This document shows positions 25,883 to 36,239 of a DNA stretch of 64,000 nucleotides, one piece after another; the first letter of the stretch is position 1, and each line of letters opens with the position of its first letter. Position numbers and translations under genes: made by a program. Source of the DNA: Enterovibrio coralii (GTDB lineage: Bacteria > Pseudomonadota > Gammaproteobacteria > Enterobacterales > Vibrionaceae); contig NZ_LNTY01000062.1 in the NCBI RefSeq assembly GCF_001559595.1, positions 103,668-167,667 of the forward strand. The letters are read 5' to 3'. The notes under the pieces are model-generated. The model ran no database searches. It was given only the letters and a program-made list of their open reading frames with translations, and was not told the DNA's origin.

Positions 25883-27843
25883 TTGAGTGACATGGCAAAA
25901 AACCTGATTTTATGGCTGGTTATCGCTGTTGTGTTGATGTCTGTGTTCCAGAGCTTTGGACCAGGCGATAGCGCGGGCCGTCAAGTCGACTACACTTCGT
26001 TCGTCCAAGAGATAGGGCAAGATAAACTACAGGATGTACAGTTCGATAATCGCGAGCTGAAGGTGACACGTCGTGATGGCACGAGCTATGTCACTTACAT
26101 GCCAGTTCTTCAAGACCCTAAACTGCTGGATGACCTGATCAACCACAAAGTACAGGTGCGTGGTACACCACCTGAAGAACCAAGCATTCTGGCGTCTATC
26201 TTCATTTCTTGGTTCCCAATGTTGCTGCTTATCGGTGTGTGGATTTTCTTCATGCGTCAGATGCAAGGCGGTGGCGGCAAAGGCGCAATGTCCTTTGGTA
26301 AGTCTAAAGCTCGCATGATGAGCGAAGAACAGATCAAGACAACGTTCGCAGATGTTGCTGGCTGTGACGAAGCGAAAGAAGACGTTAAAGAACTGGTTGA
26401 TTACCTGCGCGACCCAAGTCGCTTCCAGAAACTGGGTGGTAAGATCCCAACTGGTGTTCTGATGGTTGGTCCTCCTGGTACAGGTAAAACGCTGCTGGCG
26501 AAAGCGATTGCTGGTGAAGCGAAAGTACCGTTCTTTACTATCTCTGGTTCTGACTTCGTTGAAATGTTCGTGGGTGTGGGTGCATCACGTGTCCGTGACA
26601 TGTTCGAACAAGCGAAGAAAGCATCACCTTGTATCATCTTCATCGATGAGATCGATGCCGTAGGTCGTCAACGTGGTGCAGGCTTGGGTGGTGGTCACGA
26701 TGAACGTGAACAAACACTGAACCAAATGCTGGTAGAAATGGATGGTTTCGAAGGTAACGAAGGTATCATCGTTATCGCGGCAACTAACCGTCCTGACGTA
26801 CTTGACCCTGCATTGCTGCGTCCTGGCCGTTTCGACCGTCAAGTCGTTGTAGGTCTGCCAGATGTTCGTGGTCGTGAGCAAATTCTGAAAGTTCACATGC
26901 GTAAAGTCCCTCTGGGTAGCGATGTTGAGGCATCTCTGATTGCGCGTGGTACACCTGGCTTCTCGGGTGCGGACCTAGCAAACCTTGTGAACGAAGCAGC
27001 ACTGTTTGCCGCTCGTGGTAACAAGCGTGTTGTATCAATGGTTGAGTTTGAACTGGCGAAAGACAAAATCATGATGGGTGCCGAGCGCAAGTCGATGGTT
27101 ATGTCTGAAGAGATCAAAGAATCAACGGCTTACCACGAAGCTGGTCACGCTGTTGTTGGTCGCTTGGTGCCAGAACATGACCCAGTGTACAAGGTGTCAA
27201 TCATTCCACGTGGCCGTGCCCTGGGTGTGACCATGTACCTGCCTGAGCAAGACCGTGTAAGCATGTCTCGCCAACACTTGGAGTCGATGATTTCAAGTTT
27301 GTACGGCGGCCGCTTGGCAGAAGAAATTATTTATGGCGTAGACAAAGTGTCTACTGGTGCGTCTAACGACATCGAGCGTGCAACTGATATCGCACGTAAG
27401 ATGGTGACGCAGTGGGGTTTCTCAGAGAAACTGGGCCCACTTCTGTACGCAGAAGACGAGGGCGAAGTATTTCTGGGCCGTTCAGTGACACAAAGCAAGC
27501 ACATGTCTGATGAGACAGCACGTCTTATCGACGGCGAGATTCGTCAGTTAATTGATCGCAACTACGCTCGTGCTCGCAAGATCATCGAAGAAAACATGGA
27601 CATCATGCATGCAATGAAAGATGCACTGATGAAATATGAAACCATCGATGCTGCGCAAATTGATGACTTGATGGCGCGTCGCCCTGTGCGTGAGCTGCTG
27701 GCTGGACGACAGAGTCAGACAACACTGACAACACGCCGAAAAAACCTGATGTAGAAGCCAAGAACTCTGACGTTCCACCTTCTACTGATGATCTGGACAC
27801 AGGTAACAAGCCTGTTGACCCAGACAACAAGTCGGAAGCGTAA
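25883..27843 (+). CDS. ftsH: ATP-dependent zinc metalloprotease FtsH (frameshift near end)
   Basis: FtsH is a membrane-anchored AAA+ hexameric protease that degrades LpxC, unassembled SecY and other proteins. It has two N-terminal membrane segments, Walker A VGPPGTGKT, Walker B IIFIDEIDAVG, the second region of homology ATNRPDVLDPALLRPGRFDR and the zinc motif HEAGH. The start is UUG 25883 (MSDMAKNLILW) or ATG 25892. After the ARRPVRE segment one C is missing at 27695. Restoring it gives PAGWTTESDNTDN and a low-complexity acidic/Pro tail ending SEA at 27843, as Vibrio FtsH tails do. Uncorrected, the frame stops at 27754. Confidence 0.95.
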
Positions 27844-27860
27844 TTGCGTTCTGAAATTAC

Positions 27861-27891
27861 AAAACCCCGGGGGAACTCGGGGTTTTTCTTT
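27861..27891 (+). terminator. Intrinsic terminator after ftsH
   Basis: An AAAACCCCG/CGGGGTTTT stem with an 8-nt loop and a T-rich tail lies 17 bp after the corrected ftsH stop. That placement supports the corrected reading of the ftsH end. Confidence 0.85.
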
Positions 27892-27929
27892 TATCTGCAG
27901 TAAATTTTCTTTTCAAACAAAGTCCATTC

Positions 27930-28777
27930 ATGAAACTGATCAGCAAAGCCAAAGTGCTCGACCTTTCTACGCCTCATGTTATGGGGATCTTGAACGTCAC
28001 TCCCGATTCCTTCTCCGATGGCGGTAAATTCAATAAGTTAGATGCGGCGCTTTACCATGCGGAAGCTATGCTAAATGCAGGTGCGTCAATTCTGGATATT
28101 GGCGGTGAGTCGACAAGGCCAGGTGCTGCTGACGTTTCTGAACAAGATGAGTTAGGCCGCGTCGTCCCAGCCATACAAGCTATTCGTTCACGCTTTGATT
28201 GTTGGATTTCCATCGATACCAGCAAGGCTGCTGTGATGCGCGAAGCTGTGATCGCTGGAGCAGATATCATCAATGATGTGAGAGCACTTCAAGAAGAGGG
28301 CGCATTAGATGCTGCGGCCGAGGCGGGCGTGCCTGTCTGCCTCATGCATATGCAAGGGCAGCCTCGCACCATGCAGACAAACCCAACCTATCAGGATTTG
28401 TTTGCCGACATCGATACCTTTTTTGAAGCGCGTATCGCTGCTTGTGAAAAAGCGGGCATCGAAAAAAGCAACTTATCTTGGATCCAGGGTTTGGCTTTGG
28501 AAAGACACTGACACATAACTATCAGCTCCTTGCAAACTTGGAGCACTTTCATCGACATGGATTACCAGTGCTTGCTGGTATGTCGAGAAAATCGATGATT
28601 TTTAAACTTTTAGATAAAGCCCCTGCTGATATTTTGGGGGGCAGTTTAGCTTGCGCCACCATAGCTGCGATGAAAGGAGCTCAGATCATTCGTGTTCACG
28701 ATGTGAAAGAGACTTCAGATGTTGTTCGTGTTGTTCATGCAATGCACGAAGCCGCAGCGTTACTTGGAGAATCATAA
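27930..28777 (+). CDS. folP: Dihydropteroate synthase (frameshift in sequence)
   Basis: FolP condenses p-aminobenzoate with hydroxymethyl-dihydropterin diphosphate in folate synthesis and is the sulfonamide target. A TIM barrel of about 282 residues is readable: GILNVTPDSFSDGG (about 17-30), DIGGESTRPGA, ISIDTSKAAVM and CLMHMQGQPRTMQ. Then the frame breaks after KSNL. Adding one A at 28475 (TTA-ATC) restores ILDPGFGFGKT and GMSRKSMIFKLL. Its last base overlaps the glmM start, an ATGA-type junction, so folP and glmM are translationally coupled. The break fits the window's pattern of losses. Confidence 0.95.
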
Positions 28778-30113
28778 TGACAGAACGCAAATACTTCGGC
28801 ACTGACGGTGTTCGCGGTAAAGTGGGTCAATTTCCTATCACACCAGATTTTATCCTAAAGCTCGGTTGGGCTGCGGGTCGTGTTCTCAGCCAACAAGGCA
28901 CCAAAAAGTGCTGATTGGTAAAGATACTCGCATCTCTGGTTACATGCTTGAGTCGGCGCTGGAAGCAGGTCTTTCTGCTGCTGGTCTTCAAGCTGCCTTC
29001 ACTGGCCCTATGCCAACCCCAGCGATTGCGTACCTTACCCAAACCTTCCGTGCGGAAGCGGGTATTGTTATTTCTGCATCACACAACCCGTTCTATGACA
29101 ACGGCATCAAGTTCTTCTCATCAGAGGGGACAAAGCTGCCGGATGATATTGAACTCGCGATTGAAGCTGAGCTTGAAAAGCCGCTGACCTGTGTGGAATC
29201 TGCGGAGCTGGGTAAAGCCAAACGTATCGTGGATGCAGCAGGTCGTTACATTGAATTTTGTAAAGGTACCTTCCCATCAGAAATGAGCCTTAAAGGTCTC
29301 AAGCTGGTCATCGACTGTGCGCACGGTGCAACGTATCACATCGCACCCTCTGTGTTCTCAGAATTGGGTGCAGATGTGATCGCCATGGGTGTTGAGCCGA
29401 ACGGTACCAACATCAACCATGAAGTCGGTGCAACCGATGTTCGCGCGTTGCAAAAACGTGTGGTTGAAGAGGGCGCAGCACTGGGTATCGCGTTTGACGG
29501 TGACGGTGACCGCGTGATCATGGTTGACCACGAAGGCAACAAAGTAGACGGTGACCAAATAGCCTACATTATCGCCCGTGAATCACTGCGACGTGGCGAG
29601 CTGAAAGGCGGTGTCGTAGGTACTTTGATGACCAATATGGGCATGGAAGTGGCACTGAAAAACCTCGGTATTCCGTTTACTCGCGCGAAAGTAGGCGATC
29701 GCTACGTGATGGAAAAACTGTTGGAAAACGGTTGGAGCATCGGTGCGGAAAACTCAGGTCACGTGATCTTGCTAGACAAAGTGACCACGGGTGACGCGAT
29801 TGTTGCAGCACTGCAAGTACTGGCCAGTGTCATTGGTACAGGCATGAGCCTGAAAGCGCTGTGCGATGGCATGAGCATGTTCCCGCAAGTGCTTGAAAAC
29901 GTTCGCTTCAGTGGCAGCAGTGATCCGCTTGAGTCGGACGCCGTGCTGTCTGCGAAAGCGGCGGTAGAAGCTAAGCTTGGTGATACCGGACGCGTTTTGC
30001 TGCGTAAGTCGGGTACAGAGCCTTTGATCCGCGTTATGGTGGAAGGCGAAGATGCCGAGAAGGTGCAAGCATACGCACTTGAAATCGCAGAAGCGGTGAA
30101 GGCAAACTGCTAA
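28777..30113 (+). CDS. glmM: Phosphoglucosamine mutase (frameshift in sequence)
   Basis: GlmM interconverts glucosamine-6-P and glucosamine-1-P, feeding UDP-GlcNAc for peptidoglycan and LPS; it is normally essential. The N-terminus MTERKYFGTDGVRGKVG is intact. The frame then breaks in a run of five A (28903-28907); six A restores GTKKVLIGKDTRISGYM. The phosphoserine loop SASHNPFYDNGIKFF, the metal loop DGDGDR and the C-terminal RKSGTEPLIRVMVEG phosphate-binding loop are present. Corrected length is about 445 residues, normal for the family. It follows folP with a 1-bp overlap. Confidence 0.95.
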
Positions 30114-30335
30114 AACGCTTTCCGTTTAAGCGAATCTGGTTAAGGAATGACACGGAGCGGGAGTGCTGGTTTGGTTACAAGATGTGCAAACAGAATGAAT
30201 TGTCATGTTTTTTTGCATTTTTCTCTTGTCTCACCTGCTGGCATTAGATAGTATTCTCCCGCTCCCAATGAAGGGAGTTGCGCTAGTGAATGACTTGGTC
30301 AGCTGGCTCAACAATTTGGAACATAGGTGGAACCC

Positions 30336-30665
30336 ATGTACGAAATTCTACTTGTGATTTATCTGTTGGCCGCTCTTGCTGTAATTGGCCTGGTTCTGGT
30401 TCAACAGGGTAAAGGCGCAGATATGGGAGCCTCATTTGGGGCTGGGGCATCAAACACAGTGTTTGGCTCTAGCGGCTCTGGAAACTTCTTGACCCGAATG
30501 ACTGCGATTTTCGCAACTGTATTTTTTATTCTCAGCCTGGTTTTGGGTAATATGACTGCTAAGCAGACCCAAGTCGGCGGTGAATATGATGACTTGAGCG
30601 TTCCAGTGGAACAATCACAGTCAGTGGAAGTGCCAGCTACTAACAATAGCGACATCCCACAATAA
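30336..30665 (+). CDS. secG: Protein translocase subunit SecG
   Basis: SecG is a small inner-membrane partner of SecYE that aids SecA-driven export. The product has two hydrophobic segments (EILLVIYLLAALAVIGLVLVQ and TRMTAIFATVFFILSLVLG) separated by the conserved QQGKGADMGASFGAGAS loop, followed by a polar tail. I chose ATG 30336 (MYEILLVIY) because an AGGTGG site precedes it. It is followed at once by two tRNA genes, as in E. coli. The 210-bp glmM-secG gap probably holds a promoter; I see no ORF there. Confidence 0.95.
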   Translation: MYEILLVIYLLAALAVIGLVLVQQGKGADMGASFGAGASNTVFGSSGSGNFLTRMTAIFATVFFILSLVLGNMTAKQTQVGGEYDDLSVPVEQSQSVEVPATNNSDIPQ

Positions 30666-30673
30666 AAATTTCT

Positions 30674-30760
30674 GCTGAGGTGGTGGAATTGGTAGACACG
30701 CTGTCTTGAGGGGGCAGTGCCTGTTAAGGCGTGCGGGTTCAAGTCCCGCTCTCAGCACCA
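30674..30760 (+). tRNA. leuU: tRNA-Leu (GAG)
   Basis: An 87-nt class II tRNA with a full cloverleaf. The acceptor stem GCTGAGG pairs with TCTCAGC (one G-U), the D arm is TGGTGGAATTGGTAGACA-like, and the anticodon stem-loop CTGTC-TTGAGGG-GGCAG carries anticodon GAG. A long variable arm, the T arm GCGGGTTCAAGTCCCGC and an encoded CCA end follow. It sits between secG and the initiator tRNA, as leuU does in E. coli. Confidence 0.96.
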
Positions 30761-30834
30761 AATTAAAATCCTCATTGAGGTTCGATTTACTTGTAAAAGT
30801 GATCGATACGGCGATATAATGTGCGCCGTTCGGA

Positions 30835-30911
<77 letters not shown>

Positions 30912-30989
30912 CTTTATCAGTGATTGTCATTTAGAGACCACGACAGTCGCTGGCTATGGGAAACCATAGCATCAGGGTCCAGTTGCATA

Positions 30990-31014
30990 AAACCCCGACA
31001 TTCGGGGTTTTTTG
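30990..31014 (+). terminator. Terminator/attenuator between metY and rimP
   Basis: An AAACCCCGA/TCGGGGTTT stem with a 3-nt loop and a T-run. A smaller GCTATGG/CCATAGC hairpin precedes it (about 30952-30970). Partial termination here is known in the E. coli metY-nusA operon and is subject to NusA feedback; that is inferred for this strain. Confidence 0.8.
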
Positions 31015-31079
31015 TTATCTGAAGATGACCATTCGGATGAATACTGGCTTTAGGCCCTTTTTTTATTTCTGGGGTTTGT

Positions 31080-31535
31080 ATGACAGGACTAGAAAAACAG
31101 CTTCACGCCTTGCTTGAAGCACCTGTAGAGGCTTTGGACTACGAGCTTGTTGGGCTTGAGTTCGTGCGTGCTGGCCAGCACTCAACCCTTCGTATCTTCA
31201 TTGATCACGAAAACGGTATTACCGTTGAAGACTGTGCTGAAGTTAGCCGCCAAGTTAGTGCAGTGATGGACGTAGAAGATCCAATCACGGTGGCTTACAA
31301 TCTGGAAGTTTCTTCTCCAGGTTTGGAGCGTCCACTGTTTAAAGCTGAGCATTATCAGCGTTTTATCGGCCATGAAGTCAACATCGTACTGAAAATGGCT
31401 ATGCAAAACCGTCGTAAATGGAAAGGTGACATCCTTTCTGTTGAAGGCGAGACCGTGACCATCCGCGTCGATGGCAACGAAGAAGCGTTCGCCCTGAGCA
31501 ATATCGCCAAGGCCAACCTGGTTCCTTCATTTTAA
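31080..31535 (+). CDS. rimP: Ribosome maturation factor RimP
   Basis: RimP helps mature the 30S subunit by binding near the central pseudoknot of 16S rRNA. The 151-residue product shows the family blocks LDYELVGLEFVRAG, ENGITVEDCAEVSRQ, YNLEVSSPGLERPLF and the C-terminal SH3-like domain ending NIAKANLVPSF. It lies 21 bp before nusA. Confidence 0.96.
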   Translation: MTGLEKQLHALLEAPVEALDYELVGLEFVRAGQHSTLRIFIDHENGITVEDCAEVSRQVSAVMDVEDPITVAYNLEVSSPGLERPLFKAEHYQRFIGHEVNIVLKMAMQNRRKWKGDILSVEGETVTIRVDGNEEAFALSNIAKANLVPSF

Positions 31536-31556
31536 GGTTAAATGAGGCATTAGTTC

Positions 31557-33043
31557 ATGAACAAAGAAATCTTGGCTGTCGTAGAAGCGGTATCCAACGA
31601 AAAAGCAGTTCCTCGCGAGCGCATTTTTGAAGCGTTGGAAACAGCGCTGGCTACGGCAACAAAGAAAAAATACGAAGCAGACATCGACGTACGTGTACAA
31701 ATCGATCGTAAAACTGGCGAATTCGACACTTTCCGTCGCTGGTTGGTTGTAGAAGAAGTGACCCTGCCAACGCGTGAAATCACGCTGGAAGCGGCACAAT
31801 TCGACGACGAGACACTGGAACTGGGCGGTTTCGTTGAAGATGAAATCGAATCAGTAACATTTGACCGCATCACCACGCAAACAGCGAAGCAAGTTATCGT
31901 ACAAAAAGTACGTGAAGCTGAGCGCGCACAAGTGGTTGAGCAGTTTATGGACAACGAAGGTGAGTTGATCACTGGTGTTGTTAAGAAAGTAAACCGCGAC
32001 GTAGTATCGTGGATCTGGGCAACAATGCTGAAGCGGCAATTCAACGTGACGACCAACTGCCACGTGAAAACTTCCGCCCAGGCGACCGCGTACGTGGTTT
32101 GCTGTATGCTGTACGTCCAGAAGCGCGTGGTTTCCAATTGTTCATGACTCGCTCTAAGCCTGAAATGCTGATCGAACTGTTCCGCATTGAAGTGCCAGAA
32201 ATCGGCGAAGAGATGATCGAAGTAATGGGCGCGGCTCGCGATCCTGGTTCTCGTGCGAAAATCGCGGTTAAAACTAACGACAAGCGTATCGACCCTGTGG
32301 GTGCCTGTGTTGGTATGCGTGGTGCACGTGTACAAGCGGTTTCTGGCGAGCTTGGCGGTGAGCGTATCGATATCGTTCTGTGGGACGATAACCCAGCGCA
32401 ATTCGTTATCAATGCAATGGCTCCAGCAGATGTTGCATCGATCATCGTTGATGAAGACTCACACACAATGGACATTGCTGTAGAGGCAGACAACCTGGCT
32501 CAAGCAATCGGCCGTAACGGTCAGAACGTACGTCTGGCTTCTCAACTGACTGGTTGGGAACTGAACGTAATGACTGTTCAAGACCTACAGAAGAAACACC
32601 AGGAAGAAGCGGGCCAGTCAATTGAACTGTTCAGCAAGTACCTGGATATTGATGAAGATTTCGCAGCAGTTCTTGTAGAAGAAGGTTTCACTTCTCTGGA
32701 AGAAGTGGCTTACGTTCCAGCAGCTGAGCTTCTGGAAATCAACGGTCTTGACGAAGACACCGTTGAAGAGCTGCGCAACCGTGCGAAAGAAGCACTGACC
32801 ACCATCGCGTTGGCAAAAGAAGAAATCCTTGATGGTGCTGAGCCGGCTGAAGACCTACTGGGTCTGGAAGGCTTGGAGCGTGATTTGGCGTTCCGCCTAG
32901 CAGCAAAAGGCATTTGTACTCTGGAAGATCTGGCTGACCAAGGCACAGACGATCTTCTGGATATCGAGGGAATGGATGAAGTTAAAGCGGGCGAGCTTAT
33001 CATGGCTGCACGCAATATTTGCTGGTTCAGCGACGAAGCTTAA
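31557..33043 (+). CDS. nusA: Transcription termination/antitermination factor NusA (frameshift in sequence)
   Basis: NusA binds RNA polymerase and modulates pausing, termination and antitermination. The N-terminal domain (MNKEILAVVEAVSNEKAVPRE) and the S1 start (TGVVKKVNRD) are intact. The frame then breaks at 32009, and one added G (TCG-GTG) restores SVDLGNNAEAAIQRDDQLPRENFRPGDRVRG. Two KH domains (VGACVGMRGARVQAV; IGRNGQNVRLAS) and two C-terminal acidic repeats (ILEINGLDED-like; DLLDIEGMDE) follow. Corrected length is about 495 residues, as in E. coli. NusA is essential in most gammaproteobacteria, so a real null here is unlikely. Confidence 0.96.
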
Positions 33044-33064
33044 GCGCAGCAAAGGAGGAGCAGA

Positions 33065-35761
33065 ATGTCAGAGGTTACAGTTAAGGCACTGGCGAGCGAG
33101 ATTGATACGCCGGTAGAACGTTTGCTGAAGCAATTACAAGATGCAGGCATTCAGAAATCGGCAGACGACAACGTAAGCCAAGATGAGAAACAAACCTTGC
33201 TGGCTCACCTAAAACGTGAGCATGGCGATGATGGTAGCGCTCCAACTCGACTGACGTTACAGCGCAAAAAACGCAGCACCTTGAGTGTTTCAGGTGCTGG
33301 CGGAAAGAGTAAGGATGTTCAAGTAGAAGTGCGCAAAAAGCGCACCTACGTGAAGCGCAGCGAACTAGAAGAACAACGTGTGGCTCAAGAAGCCGCACAA
33401 CGTGAAGCTGAAGAAGCCGCACAACGCGAGGCAGAGGAAAAGGCTCGTCGTGAAGCGGAAGAAGCAGCTAAGCGTGAAGCCGAAGAGAAAGCGAAGCGTG
33501 AGGCCGAAGAGAAAGCCAAGCGCGACGCTGAAGATAAAGCACGTATTGCGGCTGAGAAAGAGCTAGCTTCAAAAGAGACAGCGGAAGAAAAAGCTGCTCG
33601 TGAAGCTACTGAAGCGCAAGCGAAGAAAGAAGCTGATGAACTCAAGCGTCGCCAGGAAGAGGAAGCCAAGCGTAAAGCTGAAGAAGAAAGTCAGCGCCAG
33701 CTAGAAGAGGCACGCAAAATGGCAGAATTGAACGAAGAGCGCTGGAGTCAACAAGACGCAGCGGTCGAAGTGATGGAATCGGCAGATCACCATACCACCA
33801 CTTCAAAATACGCACGTGAAGCGGAAGACGAAGCAGATCGCCGTCAAGAAGCTGCTCCACGTCGTCGTAAGAAGAAAAAATCTGCACAAGAGAAAGAAGA
33901 TGTTTCTTCTTCTCGTGCACGCGGTGGTAAGGGCGGCAAGCTGAAAGGTCGTATGGCTAAGCCAACGTCTATGCAGCACGGTTTCCAAAAGCCAGCGCAA
34001 AAAGTAACGCGTGACGTAGAAATCGGTGAGACCGTAACTGTTGCTGAACTGGCAAACAAGATGGCGGTTAAAGCGACTGAAGTTATCAAAACCATGATGA
34101 AGATGGGTGCAATGGCAACCATCAACCAGGTTATCGACCAAGAAACTGCGCAGCTAGTAGCAGAAGAAATGGGCCACAAAGTCGTTCTGCGTCGTGAGAA
34201 CGAGCTGGAGCACGCAGTGCTGTCAGATCGTAACGATGACGCGAAGACCGAACCACGTGCGCCAGTTGTTACCATCATGGGTCACGTTGACCACGGTAAA
34301 ACATCGCTGCTGGACTACATTCGTAAAGCGCACGTTGCATCGGGCGAAGCGGGCGGTATTACTCAGCACATCGGTGCATACCACGTAGAAACTGACAACG
34401 GCATGATAACCTTCCTGGATACCCCAGGACACGCAGCGTTTACGTCTATGCGTGCTCGTGGTGCGAAAGCAACGGATATCGTTGTTCTGGTTGTTGCAGC
34501 GGATGACGGTGTAATGCCTCAGACTATCGAAGCTATCCAGCACGCGAAAGCGGCAGAAGTGCCTCTGATTGTTGCTGTGAACAAGATCGATAAAGACACC
34601 GCGAACCCAGATCAAGTGAAAAACGAGCTGGCTCAACACGACGTTATCCCAGAAGAGTGGGGCGGCGAGAACATGTTTGTTCACGTATCTGCGAAGCAAG
34701 GCATCAACATTGATGGTCTGCTAGAAGCGATTCTTCTGCAATCAGAAGTACTTGAGCTTGAAGCAATCCGTGATGGCATGGCGAGCGGTGTGGTTATCGA
34801 ATCACGTCTTGATAAAGGTCGTGGTCCTGTAGCGACAGTTCTGGTTCAGGAAGGTACGCTGAAGAAAGGCGATATCGTTCTGTGTGGCCTGGAGTATGGC
34901 CGTGTACGTGCAATGCGCGACGAGAACGGTAAAGAAGTTGAAGAAGCTGGTCCTTCTATCCCAGTGGAAATCCTGGGTCTGTCAGGTGTTCCTCAAGCAG
35001 GTGACGAAGCGACTGTAGTACGTGACGAGCGTAAAGCACGTGAAGTTGCACTGTACCGTCAAGGCAAGTTCCGTGACGTGAAACTGGCGCGTCAACAGAA
35101 AGCGAAACTGGAAAACATGTTCTCTAACATGGCTGAAGGTGAAGTTTCTGAGCTGAACATTGTTCTGAAAGCAGACGTACAAGGTTCTGTTGAAGCGATT
35201 GCGGATTCACTGGTGAAACTGTCTACTGACGAAGTAAAAGTGAAGATCGTAGGTTCGGGTGTAGGTGCAATCACTGAAACTGACGCGGTTCTGGCAGCAG
35301 CTTCTAACGCAATCTTGGTTGGCTTTAACGTACGTGCTGATGCATCTGCACGTAAGACGATTGAAGCAGAAAGCCTGGATCTACGTTACTACTCAGTAAT
35401 CTACGCACTGATCGACGAAGTGAAACAAGCGATGAGCGGTATGCTTGCGCCTGAGTTCAAACAAGAGATCATGGGTCTGGCAGAAGTACGTGACGTGTTT
35501 AAGTCACCGAAACTGGGTGCAATTGCAGGCTGTATGGTTACTGAAGGTACCATCAAGCGTAACAACCCAATCCGCGTACTGCGTGATAACGTTGTTATCT
35601 ACGAAGGTGAGCTGGAATCACTGCGTCGCTTTAAAGATGACGTGAACGAAGTGAACAAAGGCTACGAGTGTGGTATCGGCGTTAAGAACTACAACGATGT
35701 ACGTGTAGGCGACCAAATCGAAGTATTCGAAATCGTCGAAGTGAAACGTACTATCGATTAA
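33065..35761 (+). CDS. infB: Translation initiation factor IF-2
   Basis: IF-2 is the GTPase that places fMet-tRNA on the 30S subunit and promotes subunit joining. The 898-residue protein has an N-terminal IF2N fold, then a long charged helical region of repeated AEEKA-REAEEAAKRE type (about 105-225). A second IF2N-like domain (VTVAELANKMAVKATEVIKTMM) precedes the G domain with GHVDHGKT, DTPGHAAF and NKID. The C-terminal domains end in VRVGDQIEVFEIVEVKR. The internal helical repeats are normal for IF-2. The initiator tRNA gene it acts with lies upstream in the same operon. Confidence 0.97.
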   Translation: MSEVTVKALASEIDTPVERLLKQLQDAGIQKSADDNVSQDEKQTLLAHLKREHGDDGSAPTRLTLQRKKRSTLSVSGAGGKSKDVQVEVRKKRTYVKRSELEEQRVAQEAAQREAEEAAQREAEEKARREAEEAAKREAEEKAKREAEEKAKRDAEDKARIAAEKELASKETAEEKAAREATEAQAKKEADELKRRQEEEAKRKAEEESQRQLEEARKMAELNEERWSQQDAAVEVMESADHHTTTSKYAREAEDEADRRQEAAPRRRKKKKSAQEKEDVSSSRARGGKGGKLKGRMAKPTSMQHGFQKPAQKVTRDVEIGETVTVAELANKMAVKATEVIKTMMKMGAMATINQVIDQETAQLVAEEMGHKVVLRRENELEHAVLSDRNDDAKTEPRAPVVTIMGHVDHGKTSLLDYIRKAHVASGEAGGITQHIGAYHVETDNGMITFLDTPGHAAFTSMRARGAKATDIVVLVVAADDGVMPQTIEAIQHAKAAEVPLIVAVNKIDKDTANPDQVKNELAQHDVIPEEWGGENMFVHVSAKQGINIDGLLEAILLQSEVLELEAIRDGMASGVVIESRLDKGRGPVATVLVQEGTLKKGDIVLCGLEYGRVRAMRDENGKEVEEAGPSIPVEILGLSGVPQAGDEATVVRDERKAREVALYRQGKFRDVKLARQQKAKLENMFSNMAEGEVSELNIVLKADVQGSVEAIADSLVKLSTDEVKVKIVGSGVGAITETDAVLAAASNAILVGFNVRADASARKTIEAESLDLRYYSVIYALIDEVKQAMSGMLAPEFKQEIMGLAEVRDVFKSPKLGAIAGCMVTEGTIKRNNPIRVLRDNVVIYEGELESLRRFKDDVNEVNKGYECGIGVKNYNDVRVGDQIEVFEIVEVKRTID

Positions 35762-35793
35762 TAATCGACTGTAACAGGTTGTTTATAAACACC

Positions 35794-35825
35794 ATGGGGG
35801 GAAGTGCTCAGCGCTTTCCCCCCAT
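35794..35825 (+). other. Long GC-rich hairpin between infB and rbfA
   Basis: A near-perfect 15-bp stem (ATGGGGGGAAGTGCT / AGCGCTTTCCCCCCAT, one wobble pair) with a tiny loop lies in the 85-bp infB-rbfA gap. The T-run after it is weak (TTTCTTA), so it may be a partial terminator or an RNase III type processing site that sets rbfA-truB levels. Confidence 0.6.
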
Positions 35826-35846
35826 TTCTTATGAGAGAAGAGCGTT

Positions 35847-36239
35847 ATGGCAAAAGAATTCAGCCGTACTCAACGCGTATCGCAGCAGCTGCAAAAAGAA
35901 ATTGCACTGATCCTGCAACGCGAAATTAAAGACCCACGCATTGGTATGGTGACAGTTTCAGACGTTGAGGTTTCTCGCGATCTGGCTTATGCAAAAGTAT
36001 TCGTTACCTTCCTGACCATGGGCGATCAAACCCCACAAGGTGGTCTGGAAGCACTTCAGGAAGCGACCGGTTACATCCGTAGCCTTCTGGGTAAAGCAAT
36101 TCGTCTTCGTGTAACCCCTGAAATTACCTTCTTCTTCGATCAGTCTCTGACCGAAGGTATGCGTATTTCTAACTTGGTTACTCAAGCGGTGAAATCTGAT
36201 GAAGAGCGCCGTGTAGACCAAGACGGAGAGGAAGAGTAA
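35847..36239 (+). CDS. rbfA: Ribosome-binding factor A
   Basis: RbfA is a small KH-like protein needed for late 16S rRNA processing and cold adaptation. The 130-residue product carries RTQRVSQQLQKEIALILQREIKDPRIG and the conserved VSRDLAYAKVFVTFL and IRLRVTPEITFFFDQS blocks. Its stop overlaps the truB ATG (ATGG junction), indicating translational coupling. Confidence 0.97.
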   Translation: MAKEFSRTQRVSQQLQKEIALILQREIKDPRIGMVTVSDVEVSRDLAYAKVFVTFLTMGDQTPQGGLEALQEATGYIRSLLGKAIRLRVTPEITFFFDQSLTEGMRISNLVTQAVKSDEERRVDQDGEEE

